A stretch of DNA of 8,952 nucleotides from Gammaproteobacteria bacterium (GTDB lineage Bacteria > Pseudomonadota > Gammaproteobacteria > Steroidobacterales > Steroidobacteraceae): positions 1 to 8,952 of the forward strand of contig JASHVF010000164.1 in assembly GCA_030039615.1 (NCBI GenBank), written 5' to 3'. The notes beneath the pieces are model-generated. The model made no database searches and was not told the DNA's origin. It saw nothing but the letters and a program-made list of their open reading frames with translations. Below, piece after piece: positions 1 to 6,384 of this stretch (position 1 is the first letter of the stretch; each line of letters opens with the position of its first letter). A program made the translations under genes and the position numbers.

Positions 1-1713
1 GCCAGTCCAGGCACGCCCGCGCACCGCGCGCCCGCTCGCCGCGCCGGTCGCCACCTCGTGGCGCAGCGCGCGCACGCCGTTCACCCAGACATCCTCGACG
101 CCGGTGGCGAGCTGCTGCGGATGCTCATAGGTCGCGTGGTCCTGGACCTTCGCCGGATCGAACACCACGACGTCGGCGAAGTAGCCCTCCTTGAGGAGTC
201 CGCGGTCGCTCACCGACAGCACCGCCGCCGGGAGCGCGGACAGCTTGTGAATCGCCTGCTGCATGCTCAGCACGTGCGCCTCGCGTACGTAGTGGGCGAG
301 CACGCGCGCGAAGTTGCCGTAGGTGCGCGGATGGCGGCTTGACTTGAGGAACACCCCCTCGGGCGCGGGCGCGTCCGCATCGGAGTCGAAGCTCACCCAC
401 GGCAGCGCCACCTCGCGCCTGACGTTGTCCTCCGACATGAGGAAATAGGCGACCTCGACGCGCGTGCCGTCCTCGATGACCAGATCGATCGCCGCATCCT
501 GGACGCTCACGCCGCGCGCCCTGGCGACCTGGGCGAGCGTCTTGCCGGCGAGCGGCTTCAGCCCGGGGTTCTTGAAGCCGAGCAGCAGCGTCCCCTCCGC
601 TCCCGCGGCGCCCATCAGGTTCTCCCAGTTGGGCGCCGGATCGCGCATGTCGGCGAGCACCCGCTTGCGCGTGTCAGGGTCCTTGAGACGTGCGATCCAC
701 GCCTCGAGACCGCCGTCCTGGACCCAGGGCGGCATGGCGGCATCGAGCCCGGTGGCCCCGGCGGTGTAGACGTACATGTCGCTGGTGATGCGCACGCCCG
801 AGGCGCGCGCGGCGTCGACCGCCTGGATCAGCGCGTCGAGCTTGCCCCAGTTTCGCCTGCCCGCCTGCTTCAGGTGATAGATCTCCGCCGGCGCCCCGGA
901 GGCGCGGGCGATGTCGATCGTCTCCTGCACGCCGGCCATCAGGCGGTCGCCCTCGCTGCGCATGTGCACGCTGTAGAGACCGCCGCAGCGTGCCGACTCC
1001 TGCGCCAGCGCGATGAGCTCCGGGGTTTTGGCGTACTCGTTGGGGGCGTAGATGAGCGCGGTGGTCACCCCCATCGCGCCCTCCTCCATGGCCTGGTGCA
1101 CGAGCTTGCGCATCTCGGCGAGCTGCTCGGCGGTCGGCTGCACGTCGCGCTCGCCGAGGACGTAGGTGCGTACCGTGCCGGCGCCCACGTACGAGGCGAC
1201 GTTGGGCGCGATGCCGCGCTTCTCGAGCCTGGTGAGATATTCCCCGAGGCTGGTCCAGTCGATGTCGTACTTGATGTCCCCCTGGCGCAGCAGACCGAGG
1301 CGTTTCATCTCCGGCGACAGCGGGCCCATCGAATCCTCGCCGAGCACCTCGAGTGTCACGCCCTGGCGCAGGTCGGAGAGCGCCCGCCCGTCGATCAGCA
1401 GCGATTCCTCCGGGTGCGCCAGCATGTTGATGAACCCGGGCGCCACCGCCTTGCCGTGCGCGGAGTATTCCTCGCTGCTGCGTCCCGGCGCGTGCGGGCC
1501 GACGTACATGATGCGATCGCCGCGCACGGCGACGTCGCCCGCGAACGGCGCGCCCCCCGAGCCGTCGTACACCGTGCCGCCACGGATGATGACGTCGTAC
1601 TCGGGCGCGGCGGCAGCCGCGGGTGCCGCGGCTGCCGGCAGTGCCTCGGAGCCCCACGCGAGCAGCGCCACGAGGACAGCGCGGACCACGGTGCCGGAAG
1701 TTCGCTCGCTCAT
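1..1713 (-). CDS. Exported amidohydrolase, N-acyl-D-amino-acid deacylase (D-aminoacylase) family, 3' end cut by window edge
   Basis: The frame is open from ATG at 1713 to the window edge (571 codons). The last visible residues resemble the usual family C-terminus, so little is missing. Residues 1-36 look like a Sec signal peptide (Arg11, a hydrophobic stretch AVLVALLAW, then an Ala-rich cleavage zone), so the enzyme is probably periplasmic. The mature part starts with the amidohydrolase opening YDVIIRGGTVYDG, followed by APGFIN at 91-96, HMRSEG at 250-255, IYHLKQAG at 278-285 and SFDSDA near 441-446. Family members hydrolyse N-acyl-D-amino acids to a D-amino acid and a carboxylate with zinc. 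The metal site is unusual: the usual HxH after PGFI reads Leu98-Ala-His100, and the usual Cys position is Asp127, while His250 and His280 are kept. The ATG overlaps the dehydrogenase stop by four bases, which implies coupled translation. The family is clear; the substrate is inferred, and a peptidase, dihydroorotase-like or other amidase role remains possible. Confidence 0.85.
   Translation of the reverse strand, partial: MSERTSGTVVRAVLVALLAWGSEALPAAAAPAAAAAPEYDVIIRGGTVYDGSGGAPFAGDVAVRGDRIMYVGPHAPGRSSEEYSAHGKAVAPGFINMLAHPEESLLIDGRALSDLRQGVTLEVLGEDSMGPLSPEMKRLGLLRQGDIKYDIDWTSLGEYLTRLEKRGIAPNVASYVGAGTVRTYVLGERDVQPTAEQLAEMRKLVHQAMEEGAMGVTTALIYAPNEYAKTPELIALAQESARCGGLYSVHMRSEGDRLMAGVQETIDIARASGAPAEIYHLKQAGRRNWGKLDALIQAVDAARASGVRITSDMYVYTAGATGLDAAMPPWVQDGGLEAWIARLKDPDTRKRVLADMRDPAPNWENLMGAAGAEGTLLLGFKNPGLKPLAGKTLAQVARARGVSVQDAAIDLVIEDGTRVEVAYFLMSEDNVRREVALPWVSFDSDADAPAPEGVFLKSSRHPRTYGNFARVLAHYVREAHVLSMQQAIHKLSALPAAVLSVSDRGLLKEGYFADVVVFDPAKVQDHATYEHPQQLATGVEDVWVNGVRALRHEVATGAASGRAVRGRAWTG
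1611..1637 (-). repeat. Perfect 12-bp inverted repeat with 3-base spacer inside the deacylase signal-peptide region
   Basis: CGGCAGCCGCGG at 1611-1622 is followed by GTG and then its exact reverse complement CCGCGGCTGCCG at 1626-1637. In the mRNA this would be a very GC-rich 12-bp hairpin about 77-103 bases after the deacylase start codon, in codons for the Ala/Pro-rich end of the signal peptide. No T-run follows it on either strand, so it is not a standard intrinsic terminator. It could slow ribosomes or polymerase at the start of the last visible operon gene, or it could simply reflect repeated GCG/GCC alanine codons. Confidence 0.6.
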
Positions 1714-3023
1714 GAGGCCTGCTCGGCGGGTTGGATCTCGCTGCGCCAGGCGCGGCGCTCGAGCGGCGAGAGCGCGAAGGGTCTGGGATCGATGGCGGTG
1801 GGCGCGCCGGACATCAGCTGCGCGAGCAGCGTCGCCGAGCCCGCGGCCTGGGTCCAGCCGAGATGGCCGTGGCCGGTGTTGACGTAGAGTCCTCCGACCG
1901 CCGTCCGCCCGATGTAGGGCCGGCCGTCCGCCGACATCGGCCGCAGCCCGCACCAGGCCCGCGCGCTGGCGCGATCCACGCTGCCCGCCAGGGTGGGGCT
2001 TAGAGCCTTGAGGAGCCGCCACAACGCCTCCACCCGGCCCGGCCGGAGTGTCAGGTCCCAGCCGCTGAACTCGGCGGTCCCCGCGAGGCGCAGCGTCGCT
2101 CCGAGCGGCGTCATCACCGCGTGCAGCGTATCGTCCGACAGCGCGTGCCGTGGACCCGATGCGGGGTCGATGGGGATCGAGAGCGAGTAACCCTTCACTG
2201 GTCGCACGTGCACGGTGACTCCGCAGGCCGCGAGCAGCTCGCGCGACCAGGGGCCGGCGGCGAGCACCACCTGCGAGCCCGGCACGAAACCGGCAGCCGT
2301 CTCGACGCCCGCAACCTGTCCGCCGCTCTGCCGCACGCCCTGCACCGCCGTGTTGAGGCGGATCGCGACCCCGCGCGCCGCCAGCCGTTCGCGCAATGCG
2401 CGGCAGAAGAGCAAGGCATCACCGCTCTCGTCGGCCGGAAAATGAATGGCGCCCACCAGGTCGCCCTGCACCTCAGCGAGCAGCGGCTCGAGGCGCGCCG
2501 TGGCCTCGGGATCGAGTGGCGTGCCCGCGAGCCCGAGCGGCGCGAGCGCAGCCAGCTCGGCCACGGCCTGCTGGTAGGAGTGGCGCTCGCGGTAGATCTC
2601 GAGCGTGCCGCGCGTGCCGAGGGCGTACTCGAGTCCGAGGGCGGCGCGCCAGGCGCGCAGACGCTCGAGACTGTAGGCGCACAGCCGGTAGTTGGCCCCC
2701 ATCGAGGCCAGGAAGGAACGCGGCGCGGAGGCTGCGAGAAAGCGCAGCCCCCAGCCGAAGTAACCCGGAATCGCCGCTGGCCGCAGCAGCATGGGCGCAT
2801 CCTCGCGCCCGAGCCAGCGCAGCAGCCGCCAGTGCACACCGGGCGCGTTCCAGGGATCCGGCATCGAGGGCGTGAGGATCCCGCCGTTGGCGAAGCTGGT
2901 CTCGAGCGCCACGTCCTCGCGCCGCTCGAGCAGCTCCACGCGGTAGCCCGCCTCGTGCAGCGCGTAGGCGCTCGTGAGGCCCGCAAGCCCGCCGCCAACC
3001 ACGATTGCCTCGCTCCGGCTCAC
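1710..3023 (-). CDS. dadA: DadA-like FAD-dependent D-amino-acid dehydrogenase
   Basis: This 437-residue protein is close in length to E. coli DadA (about 432). It opens with the FAD-binding Rossmann motif VVGGGLAGLTSAY (residues 8-20) and an acidic strand end LLER. It then shows the family signature ETSFANGG (41-48), PVKGYSLSIP in the substrate domain, and GLRPMSADGRPYIG (359-372) plus NTGHGHLGWT (382-391) at the C-terminal FAD site. The family oxidatively deaminates D-amino acids to 2-oxo acids and ammonia and passes electrons to the respiratory chain, usually at the inner membrane. The GTG start at 3023 was chosen because the Rossmann fold begins directly after it and the synthetase stop lies only 8 bases upstream; no strong Shine-Dalgarno is visible, so translation is probably coupled. 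Its stop overlaps the deacylase ATG. The E. coli pattern GWTMACGSG reads GWTQAAGSA here, so substrate range may differ, and a general glycine/D-amino-acid oxidase-type enzyme is the alternative. Confidence 0.88.
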   Translation of the reverse strand: MSRSEAIVVGGGLAGLTSAYALHEAGYRVELLERREDVALETSFANGGILTPSMPDPWNAPGVHWRLLRWLGREDAPMLLRPAAIPGYFGWGLRFLAASAPRSFLASMGANYRLCAYSLERLRAWRAALGLEYALGTRGTLEIYRERHSYQQAVAELAALAPLGLAGTPLDPEATARLEPLLAEVQGDLVGAIHFPADESGDALLFCRALRERLAARGVAIRLNTAVQGVRQSGGQVAGVETAAGFVPGSQVVLAAGPWSRELLAACGVTVHVRPVKGYSLSIPIDPASGPRHALSDDTLHAVMTPLGATLRLAGTAEFSGWDLTLRPGRVEALWRLLKALSPTLAGSVDRASARAWCGLRPMSADGRPYIGRTAVGGLYVNTGHGHLGWTQAAGSATLLAQLMSGAPTAIDPRPFALSPLERRAWRSEIQPAEQAS

Positions 3024-3031
3024 GGACGCGG

Positions 3032-4687
3032 TCAGCCGATCGCGCTGGCGGAGCGGGCACGCTCGCGCAGCAGGAACTTCTGGATCTTGCCGGTCGCGGT
3101 CTTCGGGATCTCCTCGAAGCGCACCTCGCGCGGCACCTTGTAGCCGGCCAGCAGCCCGCGGCAGTGCTGGATGAGCTCCTCGGCGCTGGCGGCGCTGCCG
3201 CTCTTCAACTCGACGTAGGCGAGCGGCGATTCGCCCCACTTCGGATCCGGCCGCGCCACCACCGCGCAGGCGAGCACCGCGGGGTGGCGGTAGAGCGCGT
3301 CCTCGACCTCGAGCGAGCTGATGTTCTCCCCGCCCGAGATGATCACGTCCTTGCTGCGATCGCGAATCTTGACGTAGCGGTCGGGCTCGAGCACGCCCAG
3401 GTCGCCGGTGTGGAACCAGCCGCCGGCAAAGGCCTCGCTCGTGGCCTGCGGGTTCTTGAGGTAGCCCTTCATCACGATGTTGCCGCGGAACATGACCTCG
3501 CCGAGCGCCTCGCCGCTCGGGGGCACGGGGCTCATGGTTCGCGGCTCGATCACCGTCATGCCCTCCTCGAGCACATAGCGCACGCCCTGGCGTCCGTTGA
3601 GGCGCACCTGCTCGGCGAGACTCGCGTCTCTCCAGGCATCGCGCGGGGCGCAGAGCGCCGCCGGGCCGTAGGTCTCGGTGAGCCCGTAGACGTGCGTCAG
3701 GTCGAAGCCGATGCGCTGCATGCCCTCGATCATGGCGGCCGGCGGGGCCGCGCCCGCCACCATGGCGCGCACCCGCCGGATCCCGGCGCGCCACGCGGGA
3801 TCGGCGTTGATCAGCATGTTGTGTACGATCGGTGCGCCGCAGTAATGATCCACGCCGTGGAGGCGCATCGCCTCGAGGATCGCGCGCACCTCCACCTTGC
3901 GCAGGCACACGTGCGTCCCGGTGAGCAGCGCCACGGTCCAGGGGAAGCACCAGCCGTTGCAGTGAAACAGCGGCAGCGTCCACAGGTAGCGCGGAAACTG
4001 CGGCATCGCCCAGGACACTGCGTTGCACACCGCATTGAGATAGGCGCCGCGGTGGTGGGTCACGACGCCCTTGGGGTTGCCGGTGGTCCCCGAGGTATAG
4101 GACACCGCGATCGCATCCCACTCGTCGGCGGGTCCCGGCAGATGCGCGAGCGGTGCATGCGCGGCGAGCAGCGCCTCGTATTCGTAGCCGCCGAGGCGCG
4201 CCCCGGGCCCGGAATACTCCGCGTCGCACACATCGATGACCGCGGGTGTGCGGCCGTGCTGCTCGCGCAGGATCCTGAGTGCCTCAGCCATCACGGGCGC
4301 GAACTCGAGGTCGGTGATCAGCACCGCCGCCTCGCAGTGCTGCATCTGCCAGGCGAGCAGCGGCGCGTCGAGCCGCGTGTTGAGGGTGTTGAGCACCGCA
4401 GCGAGCGCCGGCACGGCGTAATGCGCCTCGATCATCTCCGGCGTGTTCGTGAGCATGACGCTCACCGTGGTGCCGCGTCCGACACCGAGCGCGCCGAGCG
4501 CGGCGGCGAGACGCGCGCTGCGCTCGCGCGTCTCGCGCCAGGAGTAGCGGCGGCCGCCGTGCACCACCGCCGGCAGGTCGCCGAACACCTCGGCGCTGCG
4601 CTCGACGAAACTCACCGGCGACAGCGGCACGTAGTTGGCGGGATTGCGCTCGAGGTCCTGATCGTAAATGCTCACGGCACCGCTCAC
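3032..4687 (-). CDS. AMP-binding acyl-CoA synthetase (AAE / PRK08162-like)
   Basis: This 551-residue adenylate-forming enzyme activates a carboxylic acid with ATP and joins it to CoA in the cytoplasm. All core motifs are present: the phosphate loop YTSGTTGNPKG (197-207), LPLFHCNGWCFPW (239-251, typical of the medium/short-chain AAE branch), YGLTE (334-338), WFHTGDLG (424-431), the hinge region with IRDRSKD followed by GGENIS (441-456), and PKTATGKIQK (528-537), whose Lys534 is the expected catalytic lysine. The length fits the family (about 540-550). The GTG start at 4687 overlaps the TGA of the upstream iron-sulfur gene by four bases; a second in-frame GTG at 4675, just before SIYDQ, matches the usual family N-terminus equally well. 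No good Shine-Dalgarno precedes either. Relatives act on short to medium-chain or methylthio-substituted acids. Given its neighbours, the substrate may be the acyl group released by the deacylase, which is inference. Confidence 0.92.
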   Translation of the reverse strand: MSGAVSIYDQDLERNPANYVPLSPVSFVERSAEVFGDLPAVVHGGRRYSWRETRERSARLAAALGALGVGRGTTVSVMLTNTPEMIEAHYAVPALAAVLNTLNTRLDAPLLAWQMQHCEAAVLITDLEFAPVMAEALRILREQHGRTPAVIDVCDAEYSGPGARLGGYEYEALLAAHAPLAHLPGPADEWDAIAVSYTSGTTGNPKGVVTHHRGAYLNAVCNAVSWAMPQFPRYLWTLPLFHCNGWCFPWTVALLTGTHVCLRKVEVRAILEAMRLHGVDHYCGAPIVHNMLINADPAWRAGIRRVRAMVAGAAPPAAMIEGMQRIGFDLTHVYGLTETYGPAALCAPRDAWRDASLAEQVRLNGRQGVRYVLEEGMTVIEPRTMSPVPPSGEALGEVMFRGNIVMKGYLKNPQATSEAFAGGWFHTGDLGVLEPDRYVKIRDRSKDVIISGGENISSLEVEDALYRHPAVLACAVVARPDPKWGESPLAYVELKSGSAASAEELIQHCRGLLAGYKVPREVRFEEIPKTATGKIQKFLLRERARSASAIG

Positions 4688-5391
4688 TTACCCGCGCCGG
4701 AATCGCGAAACTTGATTGCGGCATGCGTACCGTCGCAGAACGGCTTGTGCTTCGAGGCTCCGCAGCGGCACAGCGTCGCGCGGTTACGCACCTCGTAGGC
4801 GAAGCCGTCGGCGGCGATGACCGGGATCCCGCCCCGCAGCCACAGCGGCCCGCTGACGCCCTCGGGAGGATCCTCGATCACACCGATCGACACCGCCAGG
4901 TGATGCTCGACCGGCTTGCCGGTAGCGCGGTCCCAGGCCACCAGCCGTCCCGAAGGACAGTTATTGACCTGCCGGAGGAAGGTGGCGCGCACCTGCGGCT
5001 GGTCGGTGTGTCCGACCTGGGCCCACACCTGGCCGTGCGGGTCGCAGAAGCGTGCGAAGGCGCACAGCGACTCGACGTCCGACAGCGCGTGCGTCGGGCC
5101 CTCCGTGAGCTGCGCCTGCTCGCGGTAGGGCTGGCGACTCGCGGTCTCGCTGCCATCGAAGTGCACCTTCGCATGGGTACCGTCGCAGAAGGGCTTGTTG
5201 GCCGAATGCCCGCAGCGGCACAGGTAGTAGGTCTTCTCCTGCGGCGGGAAGGTCTGGCTCTCGCGCCATTCCTCGGAGCCGCCCTCGGCGTCGGCGACGA
5301 TCGTCTGGCGCGACAGCGGCACGCCTGCGCTCACCTCGTACGGCCCGTTCTTCGTGACCACCACTCGCGGCTCAGCCTTCGAACTGGTCAT
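4684..5391 (-). CDS. Double CDGSH iron-sulfur protein with central divergent ferredoxin-like segment
   Basis: This 235-residue protein has two complete CDGSH motifs (CxC...PxCDGTH) in the same spacing: Cys58, Cys60, Cys69, His73 and Cys208, Cys210, Cys219, His223. Each should bind a [2Fe-2S] cluster through three Cys and one His. The middle section contains Cys110, Cys116 and NCPSGRL (Cys145), resembling the 'divergent 4Fe-4S mono-cluster' domain (Fer4_19) seen beside CDGSH domains in other bacteria. No signal peptide or membrane segment is visible, so it is probably cytosolic. The ATG at 5391 was chosen over an upstream in-frame ATG at 5547 because it has a strong Shine-Dalgarno (AAAGGAG, 6 bases away) and the extra N-terminal residues have no family character. 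It is the first gene of the minus-strand operon and overlaps the synthetase start. Electron transfer or Fe-S/redox sensing is the usual suggestion for such proteins; its role here is not known. Confidence 0.9.
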   Translation of the reverse strand: MTSSKAEPRVVVTKNGPYEVSAGVPLSRQTIVADAEGGSEEWRESQTFPPQEKTYYLCRCGHSANKPFCDGTHAKVHFDGSETASRQPYREQAQLTEGPTHALSDVESLCAFARFCDPHGQVWAQVGHTDQPQVRATFLRQVNNCPSGRLVAWDRATGKPVEHHLAVSIGVIEDPPEGVSGPLWLRGGIPVIAADGFAYEVRNRATLCRCGASKHKPFCDGTHAAIKFRDSGAGK

Positions 5392-5397
5392 GGATGA

Positions 5398-5404
5398 CTC
5401 CTTT
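5398..5404 (-). promoter_or_regulatory. Shine-Dalgarno of the CDGSH gene, within a small hairpin
   Basis: AAAGGAG on the minus strand lies 6 bases before the ATG at 5391 and decides that start. It sits inside an imperfect hairpin, GGCTCC-AAA-GGAGTC (5396-5410; six pairs including one G-U), which would hide most of the site when folded. Confidence 0.75.
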
Positions 5405-5447
5405 GGAGCCGATGTTGTTGGACCGGCCAGCGGCGCGGAGCGCCTAG

Positions 5448-5474
5448 GTTGTACCAAGCAGCCGCCCCGGACAA
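5448..5474 (-). promoter_or_regulatory. Candidate promoter for the minus-strand operon
   Basis: On the minus strand TTGTCC (5469-5474) is followed after 15 bases by TACAAC (5448-5453), which is preceded by TGG and so resembles an extended -10 element. The spacing is short for a -35/-10 pair, so the extended -10 is the main support. It would give a leader of about 50 bases before the CDGSH ATG. Confidence 0.4.
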
Positions 5475-5502
5475 GAGTCTGGCCGCGGGCGGTCCGGGTG
5501 CG

Positions 5503-5508
5503 AATAAT
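5503..5508 (+). promoter_or_regulatory. Candidate -10 element for PPK2
   Basis: AATAAT is the only A/T-rich hexamer in an otherwise GC-rich stretch upstream of PPK2 and could be a -10 box. No convincing -35 is found 16-18 bases upstream, so support is weak. Confidence 0.3.
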
Positions 5509-5537
5509 GCGGCAGGGCGCACCCCTCGCCCGCGCCC

Positions 5538-5543
5538 ACGGAG
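5538..5543 (+). promoter_or_regulatory. Shine-Dalgarno of PPK2
   Basis: ACGGAG ends 6 bases before the ATG at 5550 and supports that start, which is also where the protein begins to look like the family. Confidence 0.65.
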
Positions 5544-5549
5544 CCACTC

Positions 5550-6347
5550 ATGGCCGCAAAGAAGCCGTCGATAGCCCCGCCTCCCAGGCTCGGCAAGCAC
5601 CGCTACGCGCACGAGCTGCGCCGCCTGCAGATCGAGCTGGTGAAGCTCCACCGCCACGTGATCGCCCACGGCCGCAAGGTGCTGCTGATCTTCGAGGGGC
5701 GCGACGCCGCCGGCAAGGACGGCACCATCAAGCGCGTCGCCGAGCACCTGAGTCCGCGCGAAGTGCGGGTGGTGGCCCCCGGCAAGCCGAGCGACCGCGA
5801 ACAGACCGAGTGGTACTTCCAGCGCTTCACGTCCTACCTGCCCGCGGCCCAGGAGATCGTGCTGTTCAACCGCAGCTGGTACAACCGCGCCGGCGTCGAA
5901 TATGTCATGAAGTTCTGCACCCCCGCCGAGAGCGAGCAGTTCCTCGAGGCGGCCCCGGGCTTCGAGCGCATGCTGGTGCGCTCGGGGATTCATCTCCTCA
6001 AGTACTATCTCGACATCAGTCACGACGAGCAGGCGCGGCGGCTGCGCGCGCGGCGGCGTGACCCGCTCAAGCAGTGGAAGCTCTCGCCGGTGGACGAGGC
6101 GGCGCAGAAACACTGGCAGGACTACAGCCGCGCCCGCGACCGCATGCTCGAGCGCACCCACAGCGAGGATGCGCCCTGGATGGTGGTGCGCGCGGACGAC
6201 AAGCAGCAGGCGCGTCTCAACGTGATCCGCGACATTCTGGCGCGCGTACCGGCACCGCAGGTGGCGCGCAAGCTTGCCCGCCCCGACCCGCGTGTGGTAC
6301 GCGAGTTCAGCGCCGCGCTCCTCGGTTCCGGGTTCGTGGCCCGCTGA
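5550..6347 (+). CDS. ppk2: Polyphosphate kinase 2 (PPK2 family, class-I-like)
   Basis: This 265-residue single-domain kinase carries the PPK2 hallmarks: Walker A EGRDAAGKDGTIKR (49-62), Walker B region VLFNRSWYNRAGVE (104-117), and the lid/helix segment SHDEQARRLRARRRDPLKQW (157-176) followed by KLSPVD. PPK2 enzymes move phosphate between inorganic polyphosphate and nucleotides, most often using polyphosphate to make GTP or ATP from GDP or ADP, in the cytoplasm. Sequence style and length fit the one-domain PA0141-like group; whether it prefers nucleoside mono- or diphosphates cannot be read from sequence alone. The basic N- and C-terminal tails may help bind the polyanion. The start is supported by ACGGAG 6 bases upstream. 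It is transcribed away from the amino-acid catabolism block, and the next gene follows after 37 bases, so a shared transcript is possible although a separate promoter for the transporter is also indicated. No terminator hairpin is seen after the stop. Confidence 0.93.
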   Translation: MAAKKPSIAPPPRLGKHRYAHELRRLQIELVKLHRHVIAHGRKVLLIFEGRDAAGKDGTIKRVAEHLSPREVRVVAPGKPSDREQTEWYFQRFTSYLPAAQEIVLFNRSWYNRAGVEYVMKFCTPAESEQFLEAAPGFERMLVRSGIHLLKYYLDISHDEQARRLRARRRDPLKQWKLSPVDEAAQKHWQDYSRARDRMLERTHSEDAPWMVVRADDKQQARLNVIRDILARVPAPQVARKLARPDPRVVREFSAALLGSGFVAR

Positions 6348-6373
6348 GCACGCGTCGCGGTGTTGGCACGGGT

Positions 6374-6379
6374 TACAAT
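6374..6379 (+). promoter_or_regulatory. Candidate -10 box for a leaderless transporter mRNA
   Basis: TACAAT matches the -10 consensus TATAAT at five of six positions. It ends 5 bases before the transporter ATG at 6385, so a transcript starting about 6-7 bases downstream would begin at or next to that ATG. No Shine-Dalgarno exists between PPK2 and the ATG, and no clear -35 box is found. Confidence 0.4.
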
Positions 6380-6384
6380 GCCGC

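Larger units (their letters stand above)
5392..5549. promoter_or_regulatory. Divergent intergenic control region
   Basis: These 158 bases separate the two outward-reading blocks and must hold the main promoters of both. They contain the ribosome binding sites of the CDGSH and PPK2 genes, one promoter candidate in each direction, and a 7-bp inverted repeat CCCGGAC/GTCCGGG (5466-5472 and 5492-5498). I see no riboswitch, tRNA or small-RNA signature. Confidence 0.7.

Noticed and set aside
464..1887. Plus-strand open frames opposite the deacylase (464-769, 874-1887, 1166-1882)
   Set aside because: The minus-strand frame carries a signal peptide and amidohydrolase motifs throughout, and these readings show none.
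3024..4229. Upstream extension of the dehydrogenase frame (a start at 4229 giving 839 codons), suggesting a fusion protein
   Set aside because: The extra 402 residues are an out-of-frame reading of the synthetase gene, and the Rossmann motif begins directly after the GTG at 3023.
3005..4798. 597-codon plus-strand open frame opposite the acyl-CoA synthetase
   Set aside because: It has low-complexity His/Arg/Ala composition and no domain, and it is antisense to a gene with every adenylate-forming motif.
5392..5547. N-terminal extension of the CDGSH protein from an ATG at 5547
   Set aside because: The extra 52 residues are Arg/Pro/Gly-rich without family similarity, and the ATG at 5391 has a strong Shine-Dalgarno.
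6363..6381. Sigma-54 promoter suggested by TGGCACG followed by ATGC
   Set aside because: The GG-to-GC distance is about 3 bases too long for the fixed -24/-12 spacing, and the start site would fall inside the transporter gene.
6274..6384. Transporter start at 6274, inside the PPK2 gene
   Set aside because: It would overlap the PPK2 gene by 74 bases and add non-hydrophobic residues before the first helix.
6348..6384. Terminator between PPK2 and the transporter
   Set aside because: No stable stem followed by a T-run could be found.
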